Program-made: the position numbers and the translations under genes
Notes under the pieces: model-generated
Seen by the model: the letters and a program-made list of their open reading frames with translations, nothing else
Databases searched by the model: none
What the model was told of the DNA's origin: nothing
NCBI RefSeq assembly: GCF_014641075.1
Contig: NZ_BMHP01000001.1
Coordinates: forward strand, 1,054,001-1,118,000
Direction of reading: 5' to 3'
DNA length: 64,000 nt
From: Paenibacillus nasutitermitis
GTDB lineage: Bacteria; Bacillota; Bacilli; Paenibacillales; Paenibacillaceae
Part shown: positions 9,496 through 17,455 of the stretch, piece by piece
Position numbering within the stretch: the stretch's first letter is position 1
Layout: each line of letters opens with the position of its first letter

Positions 9496-10212
9496 ATGAA
9501 TATCCAAATGTCCAACGTATCGAATTTTCAGCTTACTGAAGAAATGATCGAGCAGTTTTACCGCGAGGGTTATTTCTACGCCCCCGGCTTTCTGACAAGA
9601 GAGACCGTGGACGCGATTAACGAGGAAAATGTGGAATTCGCTAATGCAAAAGGCGACGGGAAATGGCGAAGCAAAGGCATTACGAATATTGCCGAGGCTA
9701 AGGCCGAATATCCGAAAACAACCGATTTTCTAACAGATCCGCATATTGTTCGCATATTCGAAAGAATTGTCGGCGAGCAGGTTAAAATTTGGATGGGCAT
9801 GTATGCTGTAGTCGCTCCCCAGGGCAACGGTCTGGAATGGCATCAGGACAACCAGTATACCCATATTCTTGGCCATATGTTCAACGGCTTCATTGCCCTT
9901 GATGAGATTACGCAGGAGAATGCCGGTTTATGGCTTGCTCCAGGTTCCCATCTGAATGGGCGTCAGCCGAATCTCAATGGCGATGGCGAGCACAGGCGCG
10001 CAGCGGACCCCGAGAATGGAACGCCCTGCGATCCAATGAAGCCCGGGGATGCCGTGTTCTTTCACCGCGAGACCCTTCACCACAGCAAGAAGAACCACAC
10101 GGATAAGCCCAGACGGGCTTTCGCCTTCCAAGTCGCGGCTGCCAGCTGCCGGTTGGCGAAGACGGGCAAGCTGATTGAAGACCGGGAGTTATTGTCCGGT
10201 TACCGCAAATAA
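9496..10212 (+). CDS. PhyH-family Fe(II)/2-oxoglutarate dioxygenase
   Basis: A 238-residue compact PhyH protein. EWHQDNQY gives the His-x-Asp pair and LHHSKKNHTDKPRRAF the distal His and the Arg for 2-oxoglutarate. It is shorter than the PhyH at 6376 and lacks the extra N-terminal part, so it is a different subgroup and not a duplicate. The start is ATG 9496 behind GCGGGAG. A 97-base gap with a cre-like site separates it from the dehydrogenases, and a long hairpin follows it. A convergent AraC gene lies just beyond. The substrate is unknown. Confidence 0.88.
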   Translation: MNIQMSNVSNFQLTEEMIEQFYREGYFYAPGFLTRETVDAINEENVEFANAKGDGKWRSKGITNIAEAKAEYPKTTDFLTDPHIVRIFERIVGEQVKIWMGMYAVVAPQGNGLEWHQDNQYTHILGHMFNGFIALDEITQENAGLWLAPGSHLNGRQPNLNGDGEHRRAADPENGTPCDPMKPGDAVFFHRETLHHSKKNHTDKPRRAFAFQVAAASCRLAKTGKLIEDRELLSGYRK

Positions 10213-10230
10213 AACGGTCAGACACGAAGA

Positions 10231-10340
10231 AGAGGCTGCCACGCCAGATGATATGCTCCCCATACAGTAACAGGTTTTTATTATTTCACCTGTCTATCGT
10301 ATGGGAAGCATATTACAGATGTGGGCAGTCTCTTTTTTTG
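10231..10340 (+). terminator. Long imperfect hairpin, probable bidirectional terminator
   Basis: AGAGGCTGCC (10231-10240) pairs with GGCAGTCTCT (10324-10333). Inner arms ATATGCTCCCCATAC and GTATGGGAAGCATAT also pair, as do ACAGGT/ACCTGT, so about 103 bases fold into one imperfect stem ending in a run of T. It lies between the convergent PhyH and AraC genes. Confidence 0.7.
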
Positions 10341-10356
10341 TGTCCCCTGCGGGCGT

Positions 10357-11199
10357 TTACAATTGCTTCCGAAATTCCCCCGGCGTCATCCCCCGGAATT
10401 CCCGGAACACTTTGTTGAAATAGCTGGAAGAGCCAAAGCCGCAGGACAGAGCGATGTCCGTGACGGAGTGGTTGGTAGCACGCAGCTGCTGGCTGGCATA
10501 CTGCAGGCGGAGCCTGACAGTAAAGGCCAAGGGGGTAAGACCGGTTATCGCTTTGAATTTGGTGTAGAACCACGTTTTCTTTAGCTGTGACCGCCCGATC
10601 AGCGCATCCATGTCGATTTCCTCGGACCAGTGTTCCATCATGTATTCGACCGCTTCGATGATTCCGGAAAAAGCAGCCGTATCGACGCTGTTTTCAACCA
10701 TCTGCTCCATAAAATAACGATGAATATGGACGAGAATCTGGATCAGCAGGCTGTAATGCTGGAGCTCCCAGCCGGGGAGGGCAGTTCGCCTCTCCTCCAT
10801 TGCTGCAAGTACAAGCCGGTGGACGTTCATTGCATGCGGTGAAGCCGCGGGAATGAGAGGCGAGATATCCTTGGTATAGAAAGGGGTGAGCAGACTGTAT
10901 CCGTTTGGCACTTGACCCACAATCGAAGGGAAGAAAAGCAGCATGACCCAGCGGCCGGGCCTGCCTTCTTCCTGGATGAGGTTCCAATGCGGCTCGAACG
11001 GACGGAGCAGAAATACATCACCCGGCGAAGCACAGTACATCTCGTTGCCGAGAGGATATTTCATGGCATTATCCAACGGAACGCTGATCTCCAGCGCGTC
11101 ATGCATATGACATTCATGTTCGGTGAACTGTGCCAGCCTCTCTTCGATCGTGTAGCCATTGGCCAGCTGAATATTGGAATCGTACAAGGGGTTATCCAC
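10357..11199 (-). CDS. AraC-family transcriptional regulator
   Basis: Sugar-type AraC activator of 280 residues. The N-terminal cupin-like sensing domain is seen in HECHMHDALEISVPL and FLLRPFEPHWNL. The C-terminal double helix-turn-helix covers about residues 180-280, with the family signature SYFNKVFREFRGMTPGEFRKQL. The GTG start overlaps its AGGA ribosome site almost completely, so the true start may be a few codons further in (TTG at residue 5). It converges on the PhyH gene at 9496 and probably controls genes of the 3643-10212 group; the target is inferred. Confidence 0.88.
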   Translation of the reverse strand: MDNPLYDSNIQLANGYTIEERLAQFTEHECHMHDALEISVPLDNAMKYPLGNEMYCASPGDVFLLRPFEPHWNLIQEEGRPGRWVMLLFFPSIVGQVPNGYSLLTPFYTKDISPLIPAASPHAMNVHRLVLAAMEERRTALPGWELQHYSLLIQILVHIHRYFMEQMVENSVDTAAFSGIIEAVEYMMEHWSEEIDMDALIGRSQLKKTWFYTKFKAITGLTPLAFTVRLRLQYASQQLRATNHSVTDIALSCGFGSSSYFNKVFREFRGMTPGEFRKQL

Positions 11200-11371
11200 T
11201 CCTGAACGGGAATGTGATCTTCCTCTCTAGAATATCATGTTAGAGTAAACGAGAGAAGCACTCTTCTTCGCTGCAGCAGCCCGCAGATTGTCTTATGATT
11301 TACAGTTCCGAGCGGGACATGGTATTTTAAGGGAAGCTATAATTTTCCATCAAGCAGGGAGCTGAAAACAG

Positions 11372-12088
11372 TTGTATATTGTATCGGAGAACAGGCTGCC
11401 GGTGCCCGCCACTGAATTGAAACGATTTCAAAGCAAGCATAACATCAAGCTGCCTATGTCCTATTGCCGGTTTTTGAGTGAATATGGACAGGGCACCTAT
11501 CGCGGTGTGATGAATATCGTTCAGCCTGATGTACAAATTCTGGTACCTTTTGCAGAGCATGAGCTATGGGATCATGAGGGGGACAGTCCTCTGACGCAAA
11601 GCCAAATCGCAGAATGCGTAGCCATTGGCACATCGATTGACGGGGATTTTATTGCTGTTCATCGGAATGTCGAAGGACTGCTGTGGCTTCCCAGACACGG
11701 TACGGATATAAGCGTCAAACAGGTAGACAAAGCCAGTTGGGCTGAAGTGTTGGACGGGATTTTGGAGGAAGAGTATACGGCAAATAATTCCGAAACGGGT
11801 TATTTTGAGCCATGGAACAACGAGCGTAAGCATGTATTTCTCAAATTCAACGAGTACGGGAAGTCGATGAAGGAGCTGGCGCGGCTGTTCCGGGAAGAGT
11901 TCGAGATGGACTTCCAGTTTGAAAACGAATATACCTGTCAATTGTTTCTGGCGCGCCTCCATGGTTATGTCCGCTTCAACTATGCCTATAACACCGAAAT
12001 TGCAGTTATTTACGAACCGGCAGGAGCGGAACTGTACGGGCAAGTCATCCGGTTTCTGGAGAGGCATCAATGCATGATATTAAAATGA
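11372..12088 (+). CDS. SUKH (SMI1/KNR4) family protein
   Basis: A 238-residue protein with an SMI1/KNR4 (SUKH) fold: LKRFQSKHNIKLPMSYCRFLSEYGQG near the N-terminus is the family's opening helix and turn (seen as IKLPMSYCRFLSEYG), followed by IATGxS-like VAIGTSIDGDFIAV. The C-terminal 90 residues are an extra helical part. SUKH proteins often neutralise contact-dependent or polymorphic toxins, but no toxin gene is adjacent, so this may be a stand-alone regulator or an orphan immunity protein. TTG start behind CAGGGAG. Monocistronic or paired with the tiny gene at 12105. Confidence 0.75.
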   Translation: MYIVSENRLPVPATELKRFQSKHNIKLPMSYCRFLSEYGQGTYRGVMNIVQPDVQILVPFAEHELWDHEGDSPLTQSQIAECVAIGTSIDGDFIAVHRNVEGLLWLPRHGTDISVKQVDKASWAEVLDGILEEEYTANNSETGYFEPWNNERKHVFLKFNEYGKSMKELARLFREEFEMDFQFENEYTCQLFLARLHGYVRFNYAYNTEIAVIYEPAGAELYGQVIRFLERHQCMILK

Positions 12089-12104
12089 AAGGGGAGGAAG
12101 TTCA

Positions 12105-12236
12105 GTGGACGGTGTGAATAACTGTCCTTCCCCCTTATGTCCGTTTGGCTTGATAATTCTTAAAGAGTCGGATACGATACATAAATACCGAAAGTTGAAT
12201 GATTATGTCGTTTTGGTGAAACGTTCCGGGTTTTGA
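12105..12236 (+). CDS. Possible 43-residue small protein, unknown
   Basis: GTG 12105 lies seven bases after GGAGG, 17 bases after the SUKH gene stop, and opens a 43-codon frame (VDGVNNCPSPLCPFG... to TGA at 12234-12236). I do not recognise it. It has no membrane segment; two Cys near the N-terminus are the only notable residues. An imperfect hairpin of GGGGAGGAAG with the later CCTTCCCCC could cover the ribosome site. It may be spurious. Confidence 0.3.
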   Translation: MDGVNNCPSPLCPFGLIILKESDTIHKYRKLNDYVVLVKRSGF

Positions 12237-12309
12237 TCCGTATTAAATGGAGTGAATAATGGCAACGAATAAAATCGGATTATCAGATTAAACAAAACGA
12301 GGGAAGCAT

Positions 12310-13311
12310 ATGGAAGTGTTGCGCCAATTTTTTGCCCATTCTATTGTAAAAAGAATTGTATTTCTATTGCTTGTTCTGCTGCTGCTCTACAGTCTGCGGC
12401 ATATGATCAATTTGCTTCTTCTCCTCTTTCTGGTTACCTTCGTGATGGGGCGCCTCGAGGGAATCGTTACGCGAAAGCTTAATCGTTTATTTCCCGTTTC
12501 TCCGATCATTGTGAATGTCGGACTTTATCTGCTCCTTATTTCCTCGCTGGTTTATGGCATTTTTAATTACGCGCCCAAAATCGTAAGCCAGGTCGTGGAT
12601 ATGATCAACAACATTTCCAGGTTCCTGAGCCATTCGCAGAATGACGAAGTAGCCCGCCAGTTAGCCATCGCACTGGAAAAGGTGGATTATCAGAAATATT
12701 TGGGCAGTGCTGTCGATTATATAATGAAGCTGGGGAAATGGCTGGAGATTATTCTTTTTGTTATCCTGCTGAGCTTCTTTTATTTGCTGCAAAAGAACAA
12801 GGTCGTCGCGTTCACGAGCAAATTCGGCAACAGCAAAATCGGTTGGATCTACAGAGAGTTCGATTATTTCGGCACAAAATTTGTTTCTTCCTTCGGGAAG
12901 GTCATCGAAGTTCAATTGATGATTGCGTTATTTAATACCATACTGACCATGATTGGTCTTTGGATACTAGGCTTTCCGTATTTGTTTGCCCTTACGATTA
13001 TGGTGTTTCTGCTTAGCCTGATTCCTGTGGCGGGTGTGATCATCTCTTTCATTCCCATTGGCATTATCGGCTATCAGATCGGCGGATTCTCACTTGTACT
13101 GTGGGCGATCATTTTGATTTTGGTTATCCATTCGCTGGAAACTTATTTTTTGAACCCCAGATTGTACGCGCATAAGACGAAGCTTCCCATGTTCTATACC
13201 TTTATTATCCTTATTTTCTCTCAGCACTACATGGGCATATGGGGATTGATCATTGGAATTCCAATCTTCATGTTCCTGCTGGATGTACTGGAAGTGGAAC
13301 AATCAGAGTGA
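12310..13311 (+). CDS. AI-2E family transporter (PerM/TqsA-type membrane protein)
   Basis: A 333-residue polytopic membrane protein. It starts with two hydrophobic segments (IVFLLLVLLLLYSLRHMI and FVMGRLEG), then a hydrophilic amphipathic stretch (about residues 90-145), then five or so further segments, ending in YFLNPRLYAHKTKLP and IPIFMFLLDVLEVE. This layout and the conserved NP motif identify the AI-2E exporter family (UPF0118). Members export small molecules or Na+; the substrate here is unknown. ATG 12310 behind GAGGGAAG. It is followed by a strong terminator and stands alone. Confidence 0.85.
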   Translation: MEVLRQFFAHSIVKRIVFLLLVLLLLYSLRHMINLLLLLFLVTFVMGRLEGIVTRKLNRLFPVSPIIVNVGLYLLLISSLVYGIFNYAPKIVSQVVDMINNISRFLSHSQNDEVARQLAIALEKVDYQKYLGSAVDYIMKLGKWLEIILFVILLSFFYLLQKNKVVAFTSKFGNSKIGWIYREFDYFGTKFVSSFGKVIEVQLMIALFNTILTMIGLWILGFPYLFALTIMVFLLSLIPVAGVIISFIPIGIIGYQIGGFSLVLWAIILILVIHSLETYFLNPRLYAHKTKLPMFYTFIILIFSQHYMGIWGLIIGIPIFMFLLDVLEVEQSE

Positions 13312-13331
13312 TATAACATACACATTTTGCG

Positions 13332-13382
13332 GAGGCTGTCCCAAAAGTCATCATTAGATGACTCAGGGACAGCCTCTTATTT
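13332..13382 (+). terminator. Rho-independent terminator
   Basis: GAGGCTGTCCC (13332-13342) pairs with GGGACAGCCTC (13366-13376); inner AGTCATC/GATGACT also pairs. A T-rich tail follows. It lies between convergent genes, so it may serve both strands. Confidence 0.8.
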
Positions 13383-13434
13383 GTCTATTTCCACTCCATA
13401 CAGCAGTCGCTGGCAGAAGACGTATAAGCGGTAG

Positions 13435-14298
13435 TCAATATGACTCCAGCTTCACAGGCTTCCAGCCATAATACTGCAGCGTTTCATCCTCGCTCTCCGG
13501 CATGCCGGGCAGAATCAGCCCGCCGTCGATCTTCAATGTTATGCCGGTAATGTAAGATGCGGCATCGGAAGAAAGCCACAGCACCGCCTCCCCGATATCC
13601 GCCGGCTCGCCGATCCGGCGCAGCGGAATTTTCTCGGCCAGCACCTTATAATCCTCTTCGTTAGCACGTTCAATCCGGGTCGCTCCCGGCGCGATACTAT
13701 TCACCCGTATGCCATGCATCGCAAGCTCCAGTGCGGCGGACTCGCCAGCTCGCTGAAGCCCGGCTTTCATGCCGCCGTAGAGGACGGAATGCGGATACGC
13801 GCGCTCTGCCCGCGTGGATGTGATGTTGATGAGGCTGCCGCGAATGTTCTTCTCCAGCATATGCCGGCTGACCGCTTTCATCAACAGAACCGGGGCTACG
13901 AAATCAATATTAATGAAAGCAATCATTTCTTCCGCACGGATTTCGGTCAGCTTCTCCGAATAGTAAGCTCCGGCATTATTGACCAGAATGTGCACTTCTT
14001 GGGATATCTCCAAGGCCTCCCGGGCAAATTGCTCGACATAAACCGGATCGGTCAGATCCCCCTGAAAGGCATGAAATCTCCGTCCATAGGTTCCGCTCAC
14101 GATTTCTTTCAGCTGCTCAATTCCTTCTGTATTGGATTGATAGACTGTTACGATATCATAGCCTTCTCTGGCGAGCACGATTGCGATCCCTTTGCCTATT
14201 CCGCTGCTGGCCCCGGTGACAATGGCCGTATGTCCGCGGGAAGGCTTCATATGGCTGGCAGATGGTGTTCCTTCAGTAATCGGGTTATAGGTGCGCAT
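13435..14298 (-). CDS. Short-chain dehydrogenase/reductase (SDR)
   Basis: Classical SDR of 287 residues. The NAD(P) loop is TGASSGIGKG, then LVNNAGAYY, catalytic YGGMK (Tyr-x3-Lys), and the C-terminal block YITGITLKIDGG. About 24 residues precede the Rossmann fold and 20 residues follow it, slightly longer than usual. ATG 14298 lies behind GAAAGGGG. It is divergent from the spore-coat-type gene at 14454. The best guess is a glucose 1-dehydrogenase or 3-oxoacyl-reductase-like enzyme; the substrate is not determined. Confidence 0.88.
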   Translation of the reverse strand: MRTYNPITEGTPSASHMKPSRGHTAIVTGASSGIGKGIAIVLAREGYDIVTVYQSNTEGIEQLKEIVSGTYGRRFHAFQGDLTDPVYVEQFAREALEISQEVHILVNNAGAYYSEKLTEIRAEEMIAFINIDFVAPVLLMKAVSRHMLEKNIRGSLINITSTRAERAYPHSVLYGGMKAGLQRAGESAALELAMHGIRVNSIAPGATRIERANEEDYKVLAEKIPLRRIGEPADIGEAVLWLSSDAASYITGITLKIDGGLILPGMPESEDETLQYYGWKPVKLESY

Positions 14299-14394
14299 GA
14301 GCGGGTTAGCCCCTTTCGATGGATATTCTTCCTAATTGTTACCCTATTTCATGACAGGTAAACAAGCTTGCCGAATCTATATTCCCCTTCACCC

Positions 14395-14422
14395 ATAACA
14401 CTATCACCCCGTACATAATATA
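14395..14422 (+). promoter_or_regulatory. Possible SigE/SigK-type sporulation promoter
   Basis: CATAATATA at 14414-14422 matches the CATAnnnTA -10 element shared by mother-cell sigma factors; ATA at 14395-14397 could be the SigE -35 core. It lies 32 bases upstream of the YheC/YheD-type gene start, which fits a spore-coat gene. Based on short matches only. Confidence 0.35.
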
Positions 14423-14453
14423 TTAGATTATTAATACGGAGGTGGTAGAGAAG

Positions 14454-15239
14454 ATGAGATATTACAATACCAAGCTGGGCAAACATAGCTTTTTGAAGAC
14501 AAGCACAGCGCTTCGGGGTCATATTCCCCATGCGCAGTTGGCCACATACGGAAGCATCAAGCACATGCTGGATAAGTATCGGTCGGTTTATATTAAACCC
14601 AATAACGGGACCGGCGGGTACGGGATTATGAAGGCGGTCAAATTAAGCAATGGCGCCTATCAGCTGAAACGGGGTATGGGCACCTCATTATATGCTTCTT
14701 ATTCCTCTCTGTACGCCTCGATGTCCAATAGTCTTTCCCGGCGCATGCATCTGGTCCAGCAGACGGTTCATCTTCAGCACTACCGCAGCCGCCCTTTCGA
14801 TTTACGGGTAATGGTCCAGAGAAACCAAATGAACCAGTGGGAAGTTACCGGCATTATCGGCAGGCTCGCCCAGGCGCACAAAATCGTGACCAATTACCAT
14901 AATGGCGGGACACCGCTCACGGCCAGGCAGCTGCTCGCGCCAAAGTTTGATCAGGCAGGTTTAACGCGTTTTATCAAAAGAATCGAAAAGCTGGGGCTTG
15001 AAACCAGCCGTTACATCAGTAAAGCTTTCCCTTCCTACAGGTCTTTCGGTATTGATATTGCCGTCGACCATCAAATGAGGCTTTGGATTCTTGAGGTGAA
15101 CACACGGCCGGACAAATATATTTTTAGAGCGATTTCCAATAAATCAATGTTTCATAAGATCATGCGTTATTCCAAATTCACTTGGCGGCGGGATAAGCTG
15201 CCTGCAAGAATCGTACGTAATCGGCGCGTTCACAGGTGA
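14454..15239 (+). CDS. YheC/YheD-family spore-coat-associated ATP-grasp-like protein
   Basis: A 261-residue member of the YheC/YheD family, recognised by YIKPNNGTGGYGI, FDLRVMVQRN, and the C-terminal ATP-grasp-like block SFGIDIAVD...LWILEVNTRPD. In Bacillus, relatives are found associated with the spore coat; their chemistry is not established. ATG 14454 is chosen over GTG 14442 because GGAGGTGG covers 14439-14446, giving a normal eight-base spacing. Sporulation timing is suggested by the CATAnnnTA box upstream. It is very basic near the C-terminus (FTWRRDKLPARIVRNRR). Confidence 0.85.
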   Translation: MRYYNTKLGKHSFLKTSTALRGHIPHAQLATYGSIKHMLDKYRSVYIKPNNGTGGYGIMKAVKLSNGAYQLKRGMGTSLYASYSSLYASMSNSLSRRMHLVQQTVHLQHYRSRPFDLRVMVQRNQMNQWEVTGIIGRLAQAHKIVTNYHNGGTPLTARQLLAPKFDQAGLTRFIKRIEKLGLETSRYISKAFPSYRSFGIDIAVDHQMRLWILEVNTRPDKYIFRAISNKSMFHKIMRYSKFTWRRDKLPARIVRNRRVHR

Positions 15240-15366
15240 CCCTATTCTCCGGGTACCTGCACAAGTGATAAGTTGTACCTGTGTTATGATGGGATGGACA
15301 TGCGGATTTCCATATGAGGATTTATGCCCTGTCATGTATATTCCCATCTATAAACAGGAGGTTTCT

Positions 15367-16437
15367 ATGAATCTGCATGCTTTCGGAATTATTGGCGGCG
15401 GCTGGCGCGCCGAGTTTTTTTTGCGGATTGCGGAAGAGCTGCCGGAACGTTTTTGGGTTGCGGGCATGGTAGTCCGCAGCGAAGAGAAAGGCAAAGAGAT
15501 AGAACGGCGCTGGGCGGTGCCGACTTACCGCACGATTGGCGATATGCTAGGCGGGACCCGTCCGTCATTTGTTGTGGTCAGCGTTCCCCGCTCCGCCGCG
15601 CCCGGTATTCTGCTGGAGCTTGCGGCTGCCGGCGTTCCAGCGTTGTGCGAGACACCGCCGGCGGAGAGTCTGGAGGAGTTGGTGTCCCTGTATCAAAAGT
15701 TAGGCGGTAAAGCCAGAATCCAGATTGCCGAGCAGTATCCCTACCAGCCTAATCATGCCGCCAGGCTGGAGCTGGTCCGTTCCGGCAAGCTTGGGCCAAT
15801 ATCGCTTGCGGAAGTTTCGGCTGCCCATGATTATCACGGACTTGTGCTGCTTAGACGGTTTCTGGGAATCGGATTCGAAAATGCCGTCATCCGCGGGCAG
15901 TCGTTTACCTCCAAGATTGTGCAAGGCCGGGGAAGGGAGGGAGGACCGGATGACCACCGCCTGGTGGATTCCGAACAAATCCTGGCAACCTTCCAGTTTG
16001 ACGGCAAGCTGGGTGTGTATGATTTTACGGGAGATCAGTATTTCTCATGGATTCGTTCGCCGAGGCTTTTGATTCGGGGTGAGAGAGGGGAAATCAATAA
16101 TTTCGATGTGCGTTATCTCCAGGATCATCGCACGCCTGTACATACGGAGCTTAAGCGGCTGCATGCCGGACATGACGGGAATCTGGAAGGCCATCATTTG
16201 AAAGCCATCCTTTGCGGCGACGCTTATTTGTACCGGAATGAATTTGCACCCGGACGGTTGTCGGACGATGAAATAGCGGTTGCGGCTTGTCTTGCGAGAA
16301 TGGGTGAATATAGCGAAGGCGGACCTGAATTCTACAGTCTGGCGGAAGCCTGCCAGGACCATTATCTGGGGCTTATGATGCGCAAGGCGGTGGAGTCCAA
16401 AGAAGCGGTCCATACGCAAACCCAGTGCTGGTCATGA
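15367..16437 (+). CDS. Gfo/Idh/MocA-like oxidoreductase lacking the catalytic Lys
   Basis: A 356-residue Gfo/Idh/MocA protein with Rossmann loop GIIGGGWRAEF. The usual EKP motif is replaced by CETPPAESL, so the Lys that normally polarises the sugar hydroxyl is missing. The HDYHG and GRGREGGPDDHRLVD blocks form the putative active site. ATG 15367 is set by AGGAGGT seven bases upstream; earlier in-frame codons lack a ribosome site. No operon partner. It may use another base, or act on a different bond; loss of activity is also possible. Confidence 0.82.
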   Translation: MNLHAFGIIGGGWRAEFFLRIAEELPERFWVAGMVVRSEEKGKEIERRWAVPTYRTIGDMLGGTRPSFVVVSVPRSAAPGILLELAAAGVPALCETPPAESLEELVSLYQKLGGKARIQIAEQYPYQPNHAARLELVRSGKLGPISLAEVSAAHDYHGLVLLRRFLGIGFENAVIRGQSFTSKIVQGRGREGGPDDHRLVDSEQILATFQFDGKLGVYDFTGDQYFSWIRSPRLLIRGERGEINNFDVRYLQDHRTPVHTELKRLHAGHDGNLEGHHLKAILCGDAYLYRNEFAPGRLSDDEIAVAACLARMGEYSEGGPEFYSLAEACQDHYLGLMMRKAVESKEAVHTQTQCWS

Positions 16438-16451
16438 CGTGGATGAAGATC

Positions 16452-16652
16452 TTGCGGAATTGAAGCATCCGTGGTAAACTCTAACCACAAAGGAAGGAGG
16501 TGCGTCAACATTCATAATCACATGTTGAACGTATCCCTTACCCGATTCAGCAGCTTCAATTAATCGATTCTGCTGAAGGCGCGGGATGCGGATCAATGTT
16601 TCAAACAAGCGCCACGGGTGAAAGAGGCTGTCTTCGGACAGTCTCTTTTTTA
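16452..16652 (+). ncRNA. Candidate short transcript with tiny reading frame and UUCG terminator
   Basis: TTGCGG (16452-16457) and TAAACT (16475-16480) with a 17-base spacer form a plausible SigA promoter. The transcript would hold a perfect GGAGGTG site (16497-16503), then an in-frame ATT (16510) and ATG (16522) leading to a stop at 16561-16563, a stem TTCAGCAG/CTGCTGAA, and a strong terminator. No family is recognised. It could be a small RNA, a leader peptide, or leftover from a decayed gene. Confidence 0.35.
16623..16652 (+). terminator. Rho-independent terminator with TTCG loop
   Basis: AGAGGCTGTC (16623-16632), loop TTCG, GACAGTCTCT (16637-16646), then a T run. The cUUCGg-type loop is very stable. 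Confidence 0.88.
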
Positions 16653-16695
16653 CTTTATCCAGCTTTGATAGTAGAGAATGAGAAGCTCATGCTCC

Positions 16696-16721
16696 AAAAA
16701 AAACAGCCCTTTGCAGGGCTG
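16696..16721 (-). terminator. Terminator of the small membrane-protein gene
   Basis: On the minus strand CAGCCC-TGCAAA-GGGCTG is followed by eight T. It lies 16 bases beyond the stop of the gene at 16737-16961. Confidence 0.85.
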
Positions 16722-16736
16722 CGTCATAAGGGCATG

Positions 16737-16961
16737 TTATTCCTGTTCCGATTCACCGGTTTGTTCCGGAAGACTGGATTCATTCTTCCAGGGCTTGCCG
16801 ATCCATTTGGTCATGAGTAGAAACAGCGGGGATGAGTCCATTTCAATCAGACCGAACATTTCAGCCCAATTGTAAACGAGCAGAAAAGGCAATAATGCAA
16901 TAGCCAAGATACCAAAGATCAAACCGGCGGAGAGACTGCGTGCAAATTTGCCAAGCGTCAT
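16737..16961 (-). CDS. Small single-pass membrane protein, unknown
   Basis: A 74-residue protein with one hydrophobic segment (LSAGLIFGILAIALLPFLLVY as the core, about residues 10-31), then WAEMFGLIEMD and an acidic tail ending SEQE. I do not recognise a family. It has a proper ribosome site (GGAG ten bases before ATG) and its own terminator, which together make it a convincing real gene. The orientation is probably N-terminus inside, since Lys5 and Arg8 precede the segment. Confidence 0.65.
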   Translation of the reverse strand: MTLGKFARSLSAGLIFGILAIALLPFLLVYNWAEMFGLIEMDSSPLFLLMTKWIGKPWKNESSLPEQTGESEQE

Positions 16962-17075
16962 ATCTTCATCTCCAATCCTTTGTCTTTCTGTAGCGGCATT
17001 GACGGCGATTTCCTAATGTTCTCATTTAGTATAACGCATTTCTGACATTTTTTCACTGCAGCTCTTGCGGGCGTT

Positions 17076-17282
17076 CTATTTGGCTTTGAAATGAACCACG
17101 GCGCTGTACTGCATTTTATGGGTCATAGGGTTGAAAACAGCCTGGTGGCTGAGCGTAAATACATCCAGCATCAGAGCCTTGTTGTTCTCGATCTGATCAT
17201 TGATTTTAGCTTCCAGCGTCCGCAAATCCTGTGCTTCAAAAAATTCGATTTTATTCTCAATCCGGGAAAGTGAAATTTCCAC
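17076..17282 (-). CDS. DUF2536 (YrzA-like) small protein
   Basis: A 68-residue protein: KIEFFEAQDLRTLEAKIN near the N-terminus and the tail YSAVVHFKAK resemble the Bacillus YrzA/DUF2536 family of small proteins of unknown role. The GTG start lies ten bases after AGGAGG, which supports translation. It has no membrane segment. It lies in the same direction as the small membrane protein downstream, 114 bases apart, probably as separate units. Confidence 0.65.
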   Translation of the reverse strand: MEISLSRIENKIEFFEAQDLRTLEAKINDQIENNKALMLDVFTLSHQAVFNPMTHKMQYSAVVHFKAK

Positions 17283-17455
17283 TTGCGATCAGCCTCCTGC
17301 CTTGGTTTGAACTGCATTCATTGTAATATAGAAAACAATCAATTAACAACCGCGATGACCTTCTGGCGCACAGAAGGAAGAAACACGAGCAAGATGTTAT
17401 TTGACTATGGAGAGCCTATAATAAGAATAGATCCGTTAAGAAAGGGGCAGCGCGT

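Noticed and set aside
12089..12309. Possible terminator after the SUKH gene
   Set aside because: The GGGGAGG/CCTTCCCC hairpin is imperfect and lacks a T run.
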